From Saccharofermentans sp. (GTDB lineage Bacteria > Bacillota_A > Clostridia > Saccharofermentanales > Saccharofermentanaceae), in contig JAILMZ010000094.1 of assembly GCA_024692105.1 (NCBI GenBank), positions 1-19,309 of the forward strand: a stretch of 19,309 bases of DNA. The letters run 5' to 3'. Made by a program: the position numbers and the translations under genes. Below, piece after piece: positions 7,775 to 15,481 of the stretch (positions are counted from its first letter, which is position 1; each line of letters begins with the position of its first letter). The notes below the pieces were generated by a model. The model was given only the letters and a program-made list of their open reading frames with translations. It did not search any database and was not told where the DNA came from.

Positions 7775-8917
7775 TTACTTATCGTTTCTGCTTTTGATCC
7801 CCGCGACCAGTCCCAGCATATTGCCTCCGTCATTCAGTGCATTGAAGTTGACGAAGAACATCTTGACCAGTGCTCTTACCTTCTCGCCGGAATCGTTTCT
7901 TATCTCTCTCATGCGGACGATCATGTTTCTGGTACCGCGCATACCGACCTTTGTCATCGCGCTGAGCGTCTCGCATCCCGATGCCTCGAAAACGGAGAAC
8001 AACTCATCCACGAACACCTTGCGGTCATCAAAGCTCATCTCGTTCAGCCATATGGTCATCGATTCATCGAAAGCATCGCTGATGTTATCCGTTGTCTCAC
8101 ACGTCTCAAAGGCCTTGCCTTCCAGCTGCCATGAGAGCGGATCGTGCTGCATGATTCCCTGCTCGTTGCTCCTCACGACGACGGGAACGACCGCATTTGT
8201 GAGAAGCCTTCCGACTATGGAAGTCTGGGGGATGTATTTCTTTATCCTGGGTCTTAAGTCCTTGAACTGCTCAGTATCCATTATCTCACGGTTAAAGCCG
8301 AAGCCCGGACCGTCAAAACTGTATACGTTTAATACCCTGTCAACGAACTTATCCTCAACGACCGATGCGGCATAGATCGCGAGGTGTCCTCCCTTGGAGT
8401 GTCCGCCCACACGCAGTTTGCACCTCTTGCCCATCATCGCTTTGTGGATATAATCTACCGCTTCTGTCTCAGCGGGAACGGTCATATAGCTCAGGTTGAA
8501 ATCCTCTTTCCAGCCGACGATCTTGTCGTCAGTTCCGCGGTACGAGAAGAAGGCCACTCCGTCAGAAGTGTCGATCTCCAAGGCTGCAAACTGAATCTCC
8601 CTGCCCACATCGGAATCATCCACGTAATTCTGCAGATACGCATTCTTGAAGCGCTCTGACTTACCGAGATCTCTCAGCAGTGAGGGACCGTAACTTATGA
8701 ACTCCTTGCTAACCTCAAGCTCTGCGTTCGGGTGCAGCTCGAAAAACTTCTTTGCCGCATCCTTCATCTTTATCTTGCCACCGCCGAAACCAGGAACGAC
8801 GTCCGAGAAATCTACATAAGACAGCGTCGACAGCAGGAGTGCGTCGATATCGTTGAAAGGGTCCTGTTCAAATGTCAGGTCTCCCCTCCATGTTAAATAA
8901 TCCAACATATTGCCCAT
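7775..8917 (-). CDS. DUF2974 (Mbeg1-like) alpha/beta-hydrolase
   Basis: 380-residue predicted lipase/esterase-like protein. The N-terminus MGNMLDYLTWRGDLTFEQDPFNDIDALLLSTLSYVDF is the family's typical start (given here as residues 1 to 37, in parts: MGNMLDYL, WRGDLTFEQ, LSTLSYVDF). SYRGTDDKIVGWKEDF precedes the nucleophile elbow GHSKGG (172-177, Ser174), and YSFDGPGF probably holds an acid residue. The substrate is unknown. The reading frame is open further, to a TTG at 8953, but that codon lies inside the predicted -35 box, so I chose the ATG at 8917; the ATG at 8908 is also possible. No Shine-Dalgarno precedes the start, and TATAAT lies 7 nt before it, so the mRNA may be leaderless. The gene is monocistronic. 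Confidence 0.85.
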   Translation of the reverse strand: MGNMLDYLTWRGDLTFEQDPFNDIDALLLSTLSYVDFSDVVPGFGGGKIKMKDAAKKFFELHPNAELEVSKEFISYGPSLLRDLGKSERFKNAYLQNYVDDSDVGREIQFAALEIDTSDGVAFFSYRGTDDKIVGWKEDFNLSYMTVPAETEAVDYIHKAMMGKRCKLRVGGHSKGGHLAIYAASVVEDKFVDRVLNVYSFDGPGFGFNREIMDTEQFKDLRPRIKKYIPQTSIVGRLLTNAVVPVVVRSNEQGIMQHDPLSWQLEGKAFETCETTDNISDAFDESMTIWLNEMSFDDRKVFVDELFSVFEASGCETLSAMTKVGMRGTRNMIVRMREIRNDSGEKVRALVKMFFVNFNALNDGGNMLGLVAGIKSRNDK

Positions 8918-8924
8918 GCAGAAT

Positions 8925-8953
8925 ATTATACGCTTCTCACAGGCAACAAACAA
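8925..8953 (-). promoter_or_regulatory. Promoter of the DUF2974 gene
   Basis: Minus-strand -35 TTGTTT (8948-8953), 17-nt spacer, perfect -10 TATAAT (8925-8930). The ATG is 7 nt downstream of the -10, so the transcript would start at or next to the start codon. Confidence 0.7.
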
Positions 8954-8964
8954 AAACAGATGTC

Positions 8965-9003
8965 TACAGCAATTCGTACAGCAGTGCAGTACGATTTGCT
9001 GTA
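8965..9003. repeat. 39-bp near-perfect palindrome upstream of the DUF2974 promoter
   Basis: Arms TACAGCAATTCGTAC (8965-8979) and GTACGATTTGCTGTA (8989-9003) are inverted copies with one mismatch. The 9-nt centre continues the symmetry (GCA and TGC around 8984) apart from one mismatched pair, so the whole is symmetric about position 8984. It also contains a direct repeat TACAGCA at 12-nt spacing. There is no T-run, so it is not an intrinsic terminator. It begins 12 nt upstream of the -35 box, a typical place for an activator or regulator site. Confidence 0.8.
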
Positions 9004-9014
9004 CAAAAGGACAT

Positions 9015-9049
9015 AAAAAAGGCTGCCTCAGTAATTGAGACAGCCTTTT
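9015..9049 (-). terminator. Intrinsic terminator after pgi
   Basis: On the minus strand GGCTGTCTCA (9036-9045) pairs with TGAGGCAGCC (9021-9030) with one G-U pair around a 5-nt loop. A-rich sequence precedes it and a run of six T follows. On the plus strand the same stem is followed by TTTT, so it may also act in that direction. Confidence 0.92.
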
Positions 9050-9070
9050 GCAATTCTAAATTCTGTAATA

Positions 9071-10420
9071 TCAGCCGTTGAGTCTTGCCTCGAGCTCAGC
9101 CTTCTGATCCTCGTAGCCGGGCTTGCCGAGAAGAGCGAACATGTTCTTCTTGTAAGCTTCAACGCCGGGCTGGTTGAAAGGATTTACAGCGAGGAGATAT
9201 CCGGAGATACCGCAAGCCTTCTCGAAGAAGTAGATGAGCTCACCAAGAGAGTAAGCATTCTGCTCGGGCATGTGGATCATGAGGTTCGGAACACCGCCGT
9301 CAACATGAGCAAGGATGGTACCCTGCATTGCCTTTGCGTTTACTTCGTTCATATCCTTGCCGGAAAGGAAGTTAAGACCGTCGAGGTTCTCGGGATCGTT
9401 CGGGATCTCAAAAGACTTTCTGGGATTGTCGATCTGTACGGCTGTCTCATACATGATCCTTGCGCCGTCCTGGATGAACTGACCCATGGAGTGAAGGTCT
9501 GTCGTGTTATCAACGCCTGCCGGGAAGATACCTCTTCTGTCCTTACCCTCGGACTCACCGTAGAGCTGCTTCCACCACTCTGTCATGTAGTGGAAAGAAG
9601 GCTCGTAGTTGACCATGACCTCTGTGGAGTAACCGGATCTGAGCAGGCAGTTACGTACTGCTGCATACTGATAGCAGGGGTTCTCTGCGAAAGGAAGTTT
9701 CTTGTATGCCTTGGATGCATCTCTTGCGCCCTTCATGAGCTCTCTGATGTCGATGCCTGCAACTGCGATCGGAAGAAGACCTACAGCCGTAAGAACGGAG
9801 AATCTTCCGCCTACGTCATCAGGTACTACGAAAGACTCATAGCCTTCCTTGTCTGCGAGGCCCTTGAGAGCTCCCCTTGCCTTGTCTGTTGTGGCATAGA
9901 TCCTTGCCTTAGCCTCTTCCTTGCCGTACTTCTTCTCCATGTAAGCGCGAAGGATGCGGAAAGCGATGGCAGGCTCTGTTGTCGTACCGGACTTTGAGAT
10001 GATGTTCAGTGAGATGTTCTTTCCTTCGATGATCTCCATCATGTCTGCAAGATATGTAGCGCTGATAGAATTACCGCAGAAAAGGATCATCGGGCTCTTT
10101 CTGAGCTTCTTGGAAGCTGCGGAAGCAAAAGAATGACCGAGGAGTTCGATAACTGCTCTTGCTCCGAGGTAAGAACCGCCGATACCTATAACGATGAGGA
10201 TGTCAGAATCTCTTCTGATCTTCTGAGCAGCCTTCTGGATTCTGGAGAATTCCTCTTTGTCATACTTGGAAGGAAGATCGAGCCAACCGAGAAAATCATT
10301 GCCGGGGCCGTTCTTCTTGTGAAGCATGTCAGAAGCCGTCTTGATCTGGGGCTCCATCCTGTCGACAGCTTCCTGTCCGCCGATGAACTTGAGTGCATTC
10401 TGATAATCAAAACTAATCAT
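9071..10420 (-). CDS. pgi: Glucose-6-phosphate isomerase
   Basis: Cytoplasmic enzyme that interconverts glucose 6-phosphate and fructose 6-phosphate in glycolysis and gluconeogenesis. 449 residues, as in the short Bacillus-type isomerases. Seen: the sugar-phosphate site [10 protein letters not shown] (79-88) and SKSGTTTEP (142-150), the signature GGRFSVLT (204-211), Glu289 in the GESEGK motif, His310 in DLHSMGQ, and the C-terminal [11 protein letters not shown] with the conserved Lys. The frame is open upstream to 10468, but the ATG at 10420 follows a strong AAGGAGAGG ribosome site and gives the family's usual N-terminus. The gene has its own promoter and terminator and is monocistronic, divergent from the DUF4364 gene. 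Confidence 0.97.
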   Translation of the reverse strand: MISFDYQNALKFIGGQEAVDRMEPQIKTASDMLHKKNGPGNDFLGWLDLPSKYDKEEFSRIQKAAQKIRRDSDILIVIGIGGSYLGARAVIELLGHSFASAASKKLRKSPMILFCGNSISATYLADMMEIIEGKNISLNIISKSGTTTEPAIAFRILRAYMEKKYGKEEAKARIYATTDKARGALKGLADKEGYESFVVPDDVGGRFSVLTAVGLLPIAVAGIDIRELMKGARDASKAYKKLPFAENPCYQYAAVRNCLLRSGYSTEVMVNYEPSFHYMTEWWKQLYGESEGKDRRGIFPAGVDNTTDLHSMGQFIQDGARIMYETAVQIDNPRKSFEIPNDPENLDGLNFLSGKDMNEVNAKAMQGTILAHVDGGVPNLMIHMPEQNAYSLGELIYFFEKACGISGYLLAVNPFNQPGVEAYKKNMFALLGKPGYEDQKAELEARLNG

Positions 10421-10458
10421 ATAACCTCTCCTTGTACTGTTATTTCCAAAACATACAG

Positions 10459-10467
10459 AGTATATCA
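10459..10467 (-). promoter_or_regulatory. pgi promoter (extended -10)
   Basis: TGATATACT on the minus strand is an extended -10 (5 of 6 for the hexamer). No strong -35 is seen. The start would be near 10452, about 30 nt before the pgi ATG, leaving room for the AAGGAGAGG ribosome site. Confidence 0.55.
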
Positions 10468-10472
10468 CCCGA

Positions 10473-10489
10473 GGTGCCGATTATGCACC
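10473..10489. promoter_or_regulatory. Inverted repeat GGTGC-N7-GCACC in the pgi / DUF4364 divergent region
   Basis: GGTGC (10473-10477) and GCACC (10485-10489) flank 7 nt and overlap the expected -35 region of pgi. It may be a regulator site. The arms are only 5 bp, so chance is possible. Confidence 0.3.
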
Positions 10490-10522
10490 CTGTTTTTGCC
10501 TGATTTTGCATAAAAAAAGCGG

Positions 10523-10528
10523 TATAAT
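10523..10528 (+). promoter_or_regulatory. -10 box directly upstream of the DUF4364 ATG
   Basis: Perfect TATAAT, with a weak CTGATT -35 17 nt upstream. Only 7 nt (CTAACAC) separate it from the ATG at 10536, and no Shine-Dalgarno is present, so the mRNA is probably leaderless. Confidence 0.7.
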
Positions 10529-10535
10529 CTAACAC

Positions 10536-11069
10536 ATGGCTGATATTTCAATCGCAGAGGCGAAAATCTACATACTTTACCTGGTCAGGGCGGTTCCCGG
10601 GATCAGTTTCAACATGCTCGAGGAGAACTCGGCTGATTCCCTTTATATGAACTATTTCACCTTCAACCAGGCCTACAGCGAGCTCACCGCAGGCAACCTC
10701 ATCGATAAGCATTTCGAGACAAGCGGTGTGACCGAAGCCCTGGGCGGTACCGAGACCCTTACCATCACGAGCGGCGGAAGCGCCATGTTGGACGAAGTAC
10801 TCCCTGCCGTAAGTCAGCCCCTGCTTGAACACCTGAAGCTGGTAGCAAAGAAGCTGACGGAGATCAAAAACGAGAAGACCAGCATCACCACTGAGATCAC
10901 CCCGGAAGAAAACGGCAAGTTCAAGGTCACGCTCTTCTCAGACAGAGAAGGCAGGTCGTTCAATGTCTCTTTCTTATGTGCGGATGAAGCTGAAGCGCGT
11001 AAGATCTGCAAAGCCTGGAAGAGCGGCGAAGACAAGGCCGTAAAGGCTTTCCTGGACAGTCTCGGTTAA
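10536..11069 (+). CDS. DUF4364 family protein
   Basis: 177-residue cytoplasmic protein resembling the DUF4364 family of Clostridia: an N-terminal helix (IAEAKIYILYLVRAVP), the conserved LYMNYFTFNQAYSELTAGNLI segment (residues 36-56), which looks like a winged helix-turn-helix, and a C-terminal half with alternating strands (KVTLFSDREGRSFNVSF). DNA binding is plausible from the fold but not shown, and no target is known. The start is set by a -10 box 7 nt before the ATG; no later start with a ribosome site was found before the conserved helix. The TAA stop (11067-11069) overlaps the stop of the convergent surface-protein gene, leaving no space for a terminator. Confidence 0.8.
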   Translation: MADISIAEAKIYILYLVRAVPGISFNMLEENSADSLYMNYFTFNQAYSELTAGNLIDKHFETSGVTEALGGTETLTITSGGSAMLDEVLPAVSQPLLEHLKLVAKKLTEIKNEKTSITTEITPEENGKFKVTLFSDREGRSFNVSFLCADEAEARKICKAWKSGEDKAVKAFLDSLG

Positions 11070-14000
11070 CTCTCGATATCCTTTACCGTTACGATAATGA
11101 ACTCTCCCGGCTGGAGCGTGTATCTCATTGACTTCATTGCATAACTCCTGGTCGTAAGGAGCTGTCCCGTCGAAGAATATCTTTCGACAGTTGCACCCGC
11201 GCCGAGGAATGCCGATACGCTCAAAAGGAAGTTCTGCTGGGAATCCGAAGGGTTAGCGACGACGATGTAGTGGTAGCCGTTGCCCGAATAAGCACTCCAT
11301 ACACAGTTCAAAGCAAGGAGCTCGACAGACTCCGGTGATGCGGCATCGAGAGGCTCGGATGCTTCCATGTACACTTCAGGCATGTCCTTACAGCAGTTGA
11401 TGATATTGATCGTAGAGAGCACCGTGTCCGCGCATTCGGGATCAGCAAAGACACCCGTTCCGCCGTACTGGGCAGGTACAAAGCTCGAATCAAGATCAAC
11501 GGCCGCAGTCGATATGAAGTCAGCATCATCGCTTATGAGGAGCGAGACGAACTCGCCCGCGTTGATGCTCTTGCCGCAGGACAGGCTCGATATGAACTCG
11601 CCGCCGGAAGCTGCTGTCGCAACGTGCGGGGAATTATACTGCGCCAAGCCCAGCGCGCTCTGGATGTTCTCGAGAGATGTTGCCTGGGCATCTGCGAAAT
11701 CAGCCTCAACGGGCATCGCGTGGCTGTCTGCACCGGACAGCATCGTACCGCCGGAATAATCCATGCCGTCTAAGAATATGATCTTATCCTTGACGTCTGC
11801 GTAATACTCGGAAGCGGCGAACATCGCCATGACGCAGTTGACGTAAGAAGCCTTCTGCGTATCGCTCGCGAAACAGTTCTCGCTGTCGCATATCTCGACG
11901 ATCATCTTGTCGAACTGTCTGCTCCACGGAAGCGCCGTTCCGTTATCGATTCTCTTGCTGCCATATACCGAAGATACCGAGCCGCACAGATACTCGAGGA
12001 AATTGTCTATGTCGCTCTGCGAAGCGGCAGAACCTATAACGAACCACGGTGTTGCCTCACATGCGCTTACGAGTTTTAAACTGTCTTCAAGGGAATTGCA
12101 CGCGGAAACTTTGACTGCTCCGCCGTACTCGGCAGACACGATCTGCGCCGAGACGGAATCCTTGCTCAGGCCGTAGAACGCGTTGCGGCAGAATCCGCTC
12201 GAACCAAACATCAGGTTGTCGAGCCTTATGACGGACAGACCGCTGTCTATCAGTCTTGTCTGGTAATACTCGGGGATGCCTGCCGTGCTGTACTCATCGG
12301 GACCGAGGTAGACATCGTCTATCAGGACAGTCTTGCTGCCTTCGACGGAGATATTGAACCTTACGGTATCGTCGCCTGTCATGCTCTTGGTTACGGCAAA
12401 GACATAGCTGTATTCCTTAAAGTTCTCGCCGACATTGTTGATCACGAAACCCTGCGTACCGAAAGTATCGCCGTATACCCACACCTTGATGGTAACGTCC
12501 TCGTCATAGCTCATCGCAGAAAGGCTGATCCTGTAGAATGTGTCTTCGGTGAAACAGTCGGAAGACGTACCGTTCAGTTTCTGCGACATGATGTGCACGC
12601 CCTTGCCCGATCCTGCGAGCATTGCACACAGGCCCTTTCCGTCAGGTCTCTCGCAGGTAACGACGGCAGTGTCCGCGCCGCTGCAGCTCCAGTTGCTGTC
12701 CGTTGCTTCGTCCCAGGCTGCATCATCGCTTGCCGTATAGACTGCCACGGGTGCTTTCGCGTTCTCCACAACGCAGATGTCTCCGCTGATGATCGCATCC
12801 TCGGGGATCGAACCTTCCATAGAAAGACCGGAAAGGATCGCCGCACGGTAGAGCTTGCCGCCGGAAGAATAGACTATCCTGTCTCCTTCGATCCCGAAAA
12901 CATCCTCCACGACGACGTTCTCGCCGGTAAATACCGTGCACTCGTCTTTTGCTTCGTATATCGCAGTGCATGTACCCTTATCGGATACGAGCACGATCTT
13001 TCCCGAATCCGATGCACAGATATCCCTATATGCCGTTCCGTTATCCTTGCAGGATTCAAGCGTCGTTACCGACATGCCGTCTTCAGCATCGATCACCGTG
13101 ATCACGCCGTCTGATGTCAGGATATAGAACTTGGATCCCTGACCGCTGATACCGGTAATGGTAATGCCGTCTTCCAGAACGCCGGTCAGCTGTTCAAACA
13201 CAAAACCGTTGCCGGAGTAATATACTTTTCCGTTTGAATCCGAAGCGAGGAATCCCGTACCTGCCGAAGTAAATCTCTCGATCCTTCCTTCAGTAGGGAT
13301 CTGCGCACATGTGACATAACCGTTCGATACCATCAGGACCGTTCCGTCCGGATATGCGGCTGCGAAAATGCTGCTGTCTGCTGCCGTAACGGGAGTCTCC
13401 TTATGGGATTCAAAACCCTCGGCGGAAGCAAGCGCGCTGAAGTTGCGTCCGTCTGCCGCCATAAAGACATTGCCTGCGGAGCTTATCGCATAGATGCCGG
13501 CATCAGTCGACTCGATTCCCACGATCATCTCATTGTTCTTGAGGTCTATTGATGCTTCCTGCGTATCGGCACCGATGTTGCAGACAATGTTGCCATCCTC
13601 GGTCAGTGCCGTATAGGAATTGGAGGAGTCTATAACGCTGATCATCTTCTCTCCTGCCAGAAGTCCCGATTCATCGTCGATGAGTTCGATCGAACTGAGT
13701 CTTGCGGGTTCGTAGCCGGTACATGTTCCGGTATATCTCTCGCTCATCGTGCCGTTCTCGTCGATCGACAGGATCCTGACAAGATCGCCTGCCAGCTCTT
13801 CTCCCGAGACACCCTGTTTCTCGATGTCTTCAGGTTCGAGATAGATGGCGCCGCTGTCGACCGATGCGACAACGAAAGTAAGATAGTCGGAAGACATCTC
13901 GAAAGAAGGATCTGCTATCAGGTTGACGTTCGGCACGGCATTAAGGTTTACTCCCGCGCCTCCGAAAGTATTGTCCGCATCGACGGAAGTCGCCCTTAAG

Positions 14001-14146
14001 GTAACGAGCTCCGTACGGTAACTGAATATTCCGACCGCAACCAGAAGTATGCCGGCAAGCAGTATGACAGTAACGCTGACGATGCCTGCGATCGTCAGGT
14101 TCTTCCTTCTGGTATTGCCGTATCTGAACCGGTCGAGCTTATTCAT
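11066..14146 (-). CDS. Membrane-anchored multi-domain surface protein: propeller-like region, CBM-like module, glycosidase-like barrel
   Basis: 1026 residues. A basic N-terminus (residues 1-16) precedes one transmembrane helix (about 17-41), so the rest should be outside the cell. Residues 76-82 (LIADPSF) recall the start of carbohydrate-binding modules. About 150-440 is built of strand-rich repeats of roughly 40 residues (for example GIYAISSAGNVF, FYILTSDGVITVID, RIVYSSGGKLY) like a beta-propeller. About 475-620 looks like a CBM4/9-type sandwich (KGLCAML, FYRISLSAMS, VLIDDVYLG). About 625-940 resembles clan-A glycosidases such as GH51 (NFLEYLCGS, KRIDNGTALPW, IVEICDSE, IIFLDGMDY). The C-terminus is a beta-rich domain ending in LQPGEFIIVTV. 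The usual acid/base motif EIGNE reads EICDSE, so activity is doubtful. The start overlaps the CPBP gene by 8 nt, and GGAGG lies 12 nt upstream. Domain names are my inference. Confidence 0.75.
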   Translation of the reverse strand: MNKLDRFRYGNTRRKNLTIAGIVSVTVILLAGILLVAVGIFSYRTELVTLRATSVDADNTFGGAGVNLNAVPNVNLIADPSFEMSSDYLTFVVASVDSGAIYLEPEDIEKQGVSGEELAGDLVRILSIDENGTMSERYTGTCTGYEPARLSSIELIDDESGLLAGEKMISVIDSSNSYTALTEDGNIVCNIGADTQEASIDLKNNEMIVGIESTDAGIYAISSAGNVFMAADGRNFSALASAEGFESHKETPVTAADSSIFAAAYPDGTVLMVSNGYVTCAQIPTEGRIERFTSAGTGFLASDSNGKVYYSGNGFVFEQLTGVLEDGITITGISGQGSKFYILTSDGVITVIDAEDGMSVTTLESCKDNGTAYRDICASDSGKIVLVSDKGTCTAIYEAKDECTVFTGENVVVEDVFGIEGDRIVYSSGGKLYRAAILSGLSMEGSIPEDAIISGDICVVENAKAPVAVYTASDDAAWDEATDSNWSCSGADTAVVTCERPDGKGLCAMLAGSGKGVHIMSQKLNGTSSDCFTEDTFYRISLSAMSYDEDVTIKVWVYGDTFGTQGFVINNVGENFKEYSYVFAVTKSMTGDDTVRFNISVEGSKTVLIDDVYLGPDEYSTAGIPEYYQTRLIDSGLSVIRLDNLMFGSSGFCRNAFYGLSKDSVSAQIVSAEYGGAVKVSACNSLEDSLKLVSACEATPWFVIGSAASQSDIDNFLEYLCGSVSSVYGSKRIDNGTALPWSRQFDKMIVEICDSENCFASDTQKASYVNCVMAMFAASEYYADVKDKIIFLDGMDYSGGTMLSGADSHAMPVEADFADAQATSLENIQSALGLAQYNSPHVATAASGGEFISSLSCGKSINAGEFVSLLISDDADFISTAAVDLDSSFVPAQYGGTGVFADPECADTVLSTINIINCCKDMPEVYMEASEPLDAASPESVELLALNCVWSAYSGNGYHYIVVANPSDSQQNFLLSVSAFLGAGATVERYSSTGQLLTTRSYAMKSMRYTLQPGEFIIVTVKDIES

Positions 14147-15059
14147 CGGCTGCTGCAGCCTCCATTGCGATCGGCGCTTCGGCAGAATTAGCCTCTGCCT
14201 CCGCTTTCATGCGTTTCTTGCTGTATCTTACCAGCGTGATAAATGCGAATACCGCAGGTACCATGGAAAGTATCGTTATAAGATTACTCGTGATATTGAT
14301 CTGGGACTGTGTCTCTTTGGGAAGAGTGATTATCTCACTGATCAGGAAAGGAACCGACGATCCCAGTATGTTGAACAGCGAATGCAAAAGGAACGAAGAT
14401 ACCAGGCTTCCCGTGTAATAATAGCAGAACGTGATGATGAGTCCGCAGATGAGGGCATAGCCGATATGTATCGACATGCCGTGCATAAGGCCGAAGAACG
14501 CGGCCGTCAGCACCACTGACACCCATGGCTTGAATGCACGCGAGAAGTGTCCGAACAATGCTCCCCTGAAGACCAGTTCCTCGCTGAGAGGAATGAGGAA
14601 TGCCATGGTAAAAGCGTAGATGAATGAATCCCAGAGCGGTACGGTCTCCTGTGCGACTTCCGCAAAACGGTCCACGGAATCCTCGTAGCTTGCCACTTCC
14701 TGCTGGACGGGCGCAAGATAATCAGACACGAGGATGAACACGCTTAGATACGAAGTCACGAAACCCACCAGGCCGAGACCAATTATGACAAGGAGAAGCA
14801 CTTCAAAAGCACTTATCTTTCTGGTCTTGACGAATCTGTTTTCCTTAACGGGCGCTGAGAACCTGTTGTAGATCAGGAAGCAGATGATGACAAGGACCGA
14901 TGAGATGAGCGTATACACACCCTCATAGGTATCGGTACTCAGGCCGAAGAACTCCATGCCGTAAAAAGCAATAAATGACATTGCGAGATAAAGGCATACG
15001 ACCACCAGCCCAAGGAAAAGGGCCAGTGCATATCTTCCTGCCTTTGAAAGAAAACTCAT
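14139..15059 (-). CDS. CPBP family intramembrane metalloprotease
   Basis: 306-residue polytopic membrane protein with the three motifs of the CPBP (CAAX protease / bacteriocin-processing, Abi) family: EELVFRG (160-166), FFGLMHG with His193, and HSLFN with His226 and Asn230. The Glu and His residues fit the metal-binding active site of glutamic-type intramembrane proteases. About eight hydrophobic segments are visible, with a long N-terminal region (1-110) and an Ala/Glu-rich cytoplasmic tail. The substrate is unknown; members serve protein maturation, bacteriocin immunity or stress signalling. The ATG overlaps the stop of the upstream DUF1292-like gene as ATGA, and the stop overlaps the start of the large surface-protein gene by 8 nt, so translation is coupled on both sides. 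A role in processing or stabilising the surface protein is possible but not shown. Confidence 0.88.
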   Translation of the reverse strand: MSFLSKAGRYALALFLGLVVVCLYLAMSFIAFYGMEFFGLSTDTYEGVYTLISSVLVIICFLIYNRFSAPVKENRFVKTRKISAFEVLLLVIIGLGLVGFVTSYLSVFILVSDYLAPVQQEVASYEDSVDRFAEVAQETVPLWDSFIYAFTMAFLIPLSEELVFRGALFGHFSRAFKPWVSVVLTAAFFGLMHGMSIHIGYALICGLIITFCYYYTGSLVSSFLLHSLFNILGSSVPFLISEIITLPKETQSQINITSNLITILSMVPAVFAFITLVRYSKKRMKAEAEANSAEAPIAMEAAAADE

Positions 15060-15481
15060 TCGGGATCAGCTCCCTGAGAGACGCCCCTTCTCGCCTTTGC
15101 ATCGGGCGTCTCCGAATTATAGTAACGTCTCATGAAATACACGAACGCGGTCTCGAGCTCGGTGCCGTCCTTGATCGAATAGAAAAGCTGGTCACCGTTC
15201 TTCGAGTACTCCGTCCTCATTATCACGAGCTCGGGTTTGTCATGATTGCCGTCATCCGGAGCATAGTTGTACATGACGATATACTCCTTCTTGTTGATGA
15301 CAAAGGTATCGATGACAGACAGATAATAATCCTTCTTGTTGTAAGGATCCCTGATGACGATAAGCTCGTCCTCGCCGCTGTTCTTCAGATGTTCGCCTGC
15401 AAGCTTGGCCTTGCGCTCGGCCTGCATGGCGCGCTTCTTGCGAAGATTGCCCGAGTGACTGTTACTCGTCTGATTCTTCAT
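15056..15481 (-). CDS. DUF1292-like protein with basic N-terminal extension
   Basis: 141 residues. Residues about 38-120 (ELIVIRDPYNKKDYYLSVIDTF, then KEYIVMYNYAP, ELVIMRTEY, LFYSIKDGTELETAFVYFMRRY; shown in parts) follow the strand pattern of DUF1292: a 'conserved-acid, Y/F, xVIDTF, xKEYIVM' core and a terminal helix. The first 30 residues are Lys/Arg-rich and unlike the acidic DUF1292 norm, which could mean nucleic-acid or ribosome contact; this is a guess. The function of the family is unknown. The gene overlaps the upstream DUF1292 gene by 20 nt and the downstream CPBP gene by 4 nt. It looks like a diverged tandem copy of its upstream neighbour. Confidence 0.7.
   Translation of the reverse strand: MKNQTSNSHSGNLRKKRAMQAERKAKLAGEHLKNSGEDELIVIRDPYNKKDYYLSVIDTFVINKKEYIVMYNYAPDDGNHDKPELVIMRTEYSKNGDQLFYSIKDGTELETAFVYFMRRYYNSETPDAKARRGVSQGADPE

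Noticed and set aside
8918..8953. Longer DUF2974 protein starting at TTG 8953
   Set aside because: The TTG lies in the -35 box of the predicted promoter and the family usually begins MGNxLDY, so the ATG at 8917 was preferred.
8965..9003. The palindrome as a second terminator
   Set aside because: Neither strand has a T-run after the stem, and a good pgi terminator already lies next to it.
9035..9997. 320-codon plus-strand open frame opposite pgi
   Set aside because: Antisense to a conserved enzyme, starts inside the pgi terminator, no motifs.
10421..10468. Longer Pgi starting at 10468
   Set aside because: The strong AAGGAGAGG site and the family's N-terminal length both point to the ATG at 10420; the -10 promoter box also lies in the extra segment.
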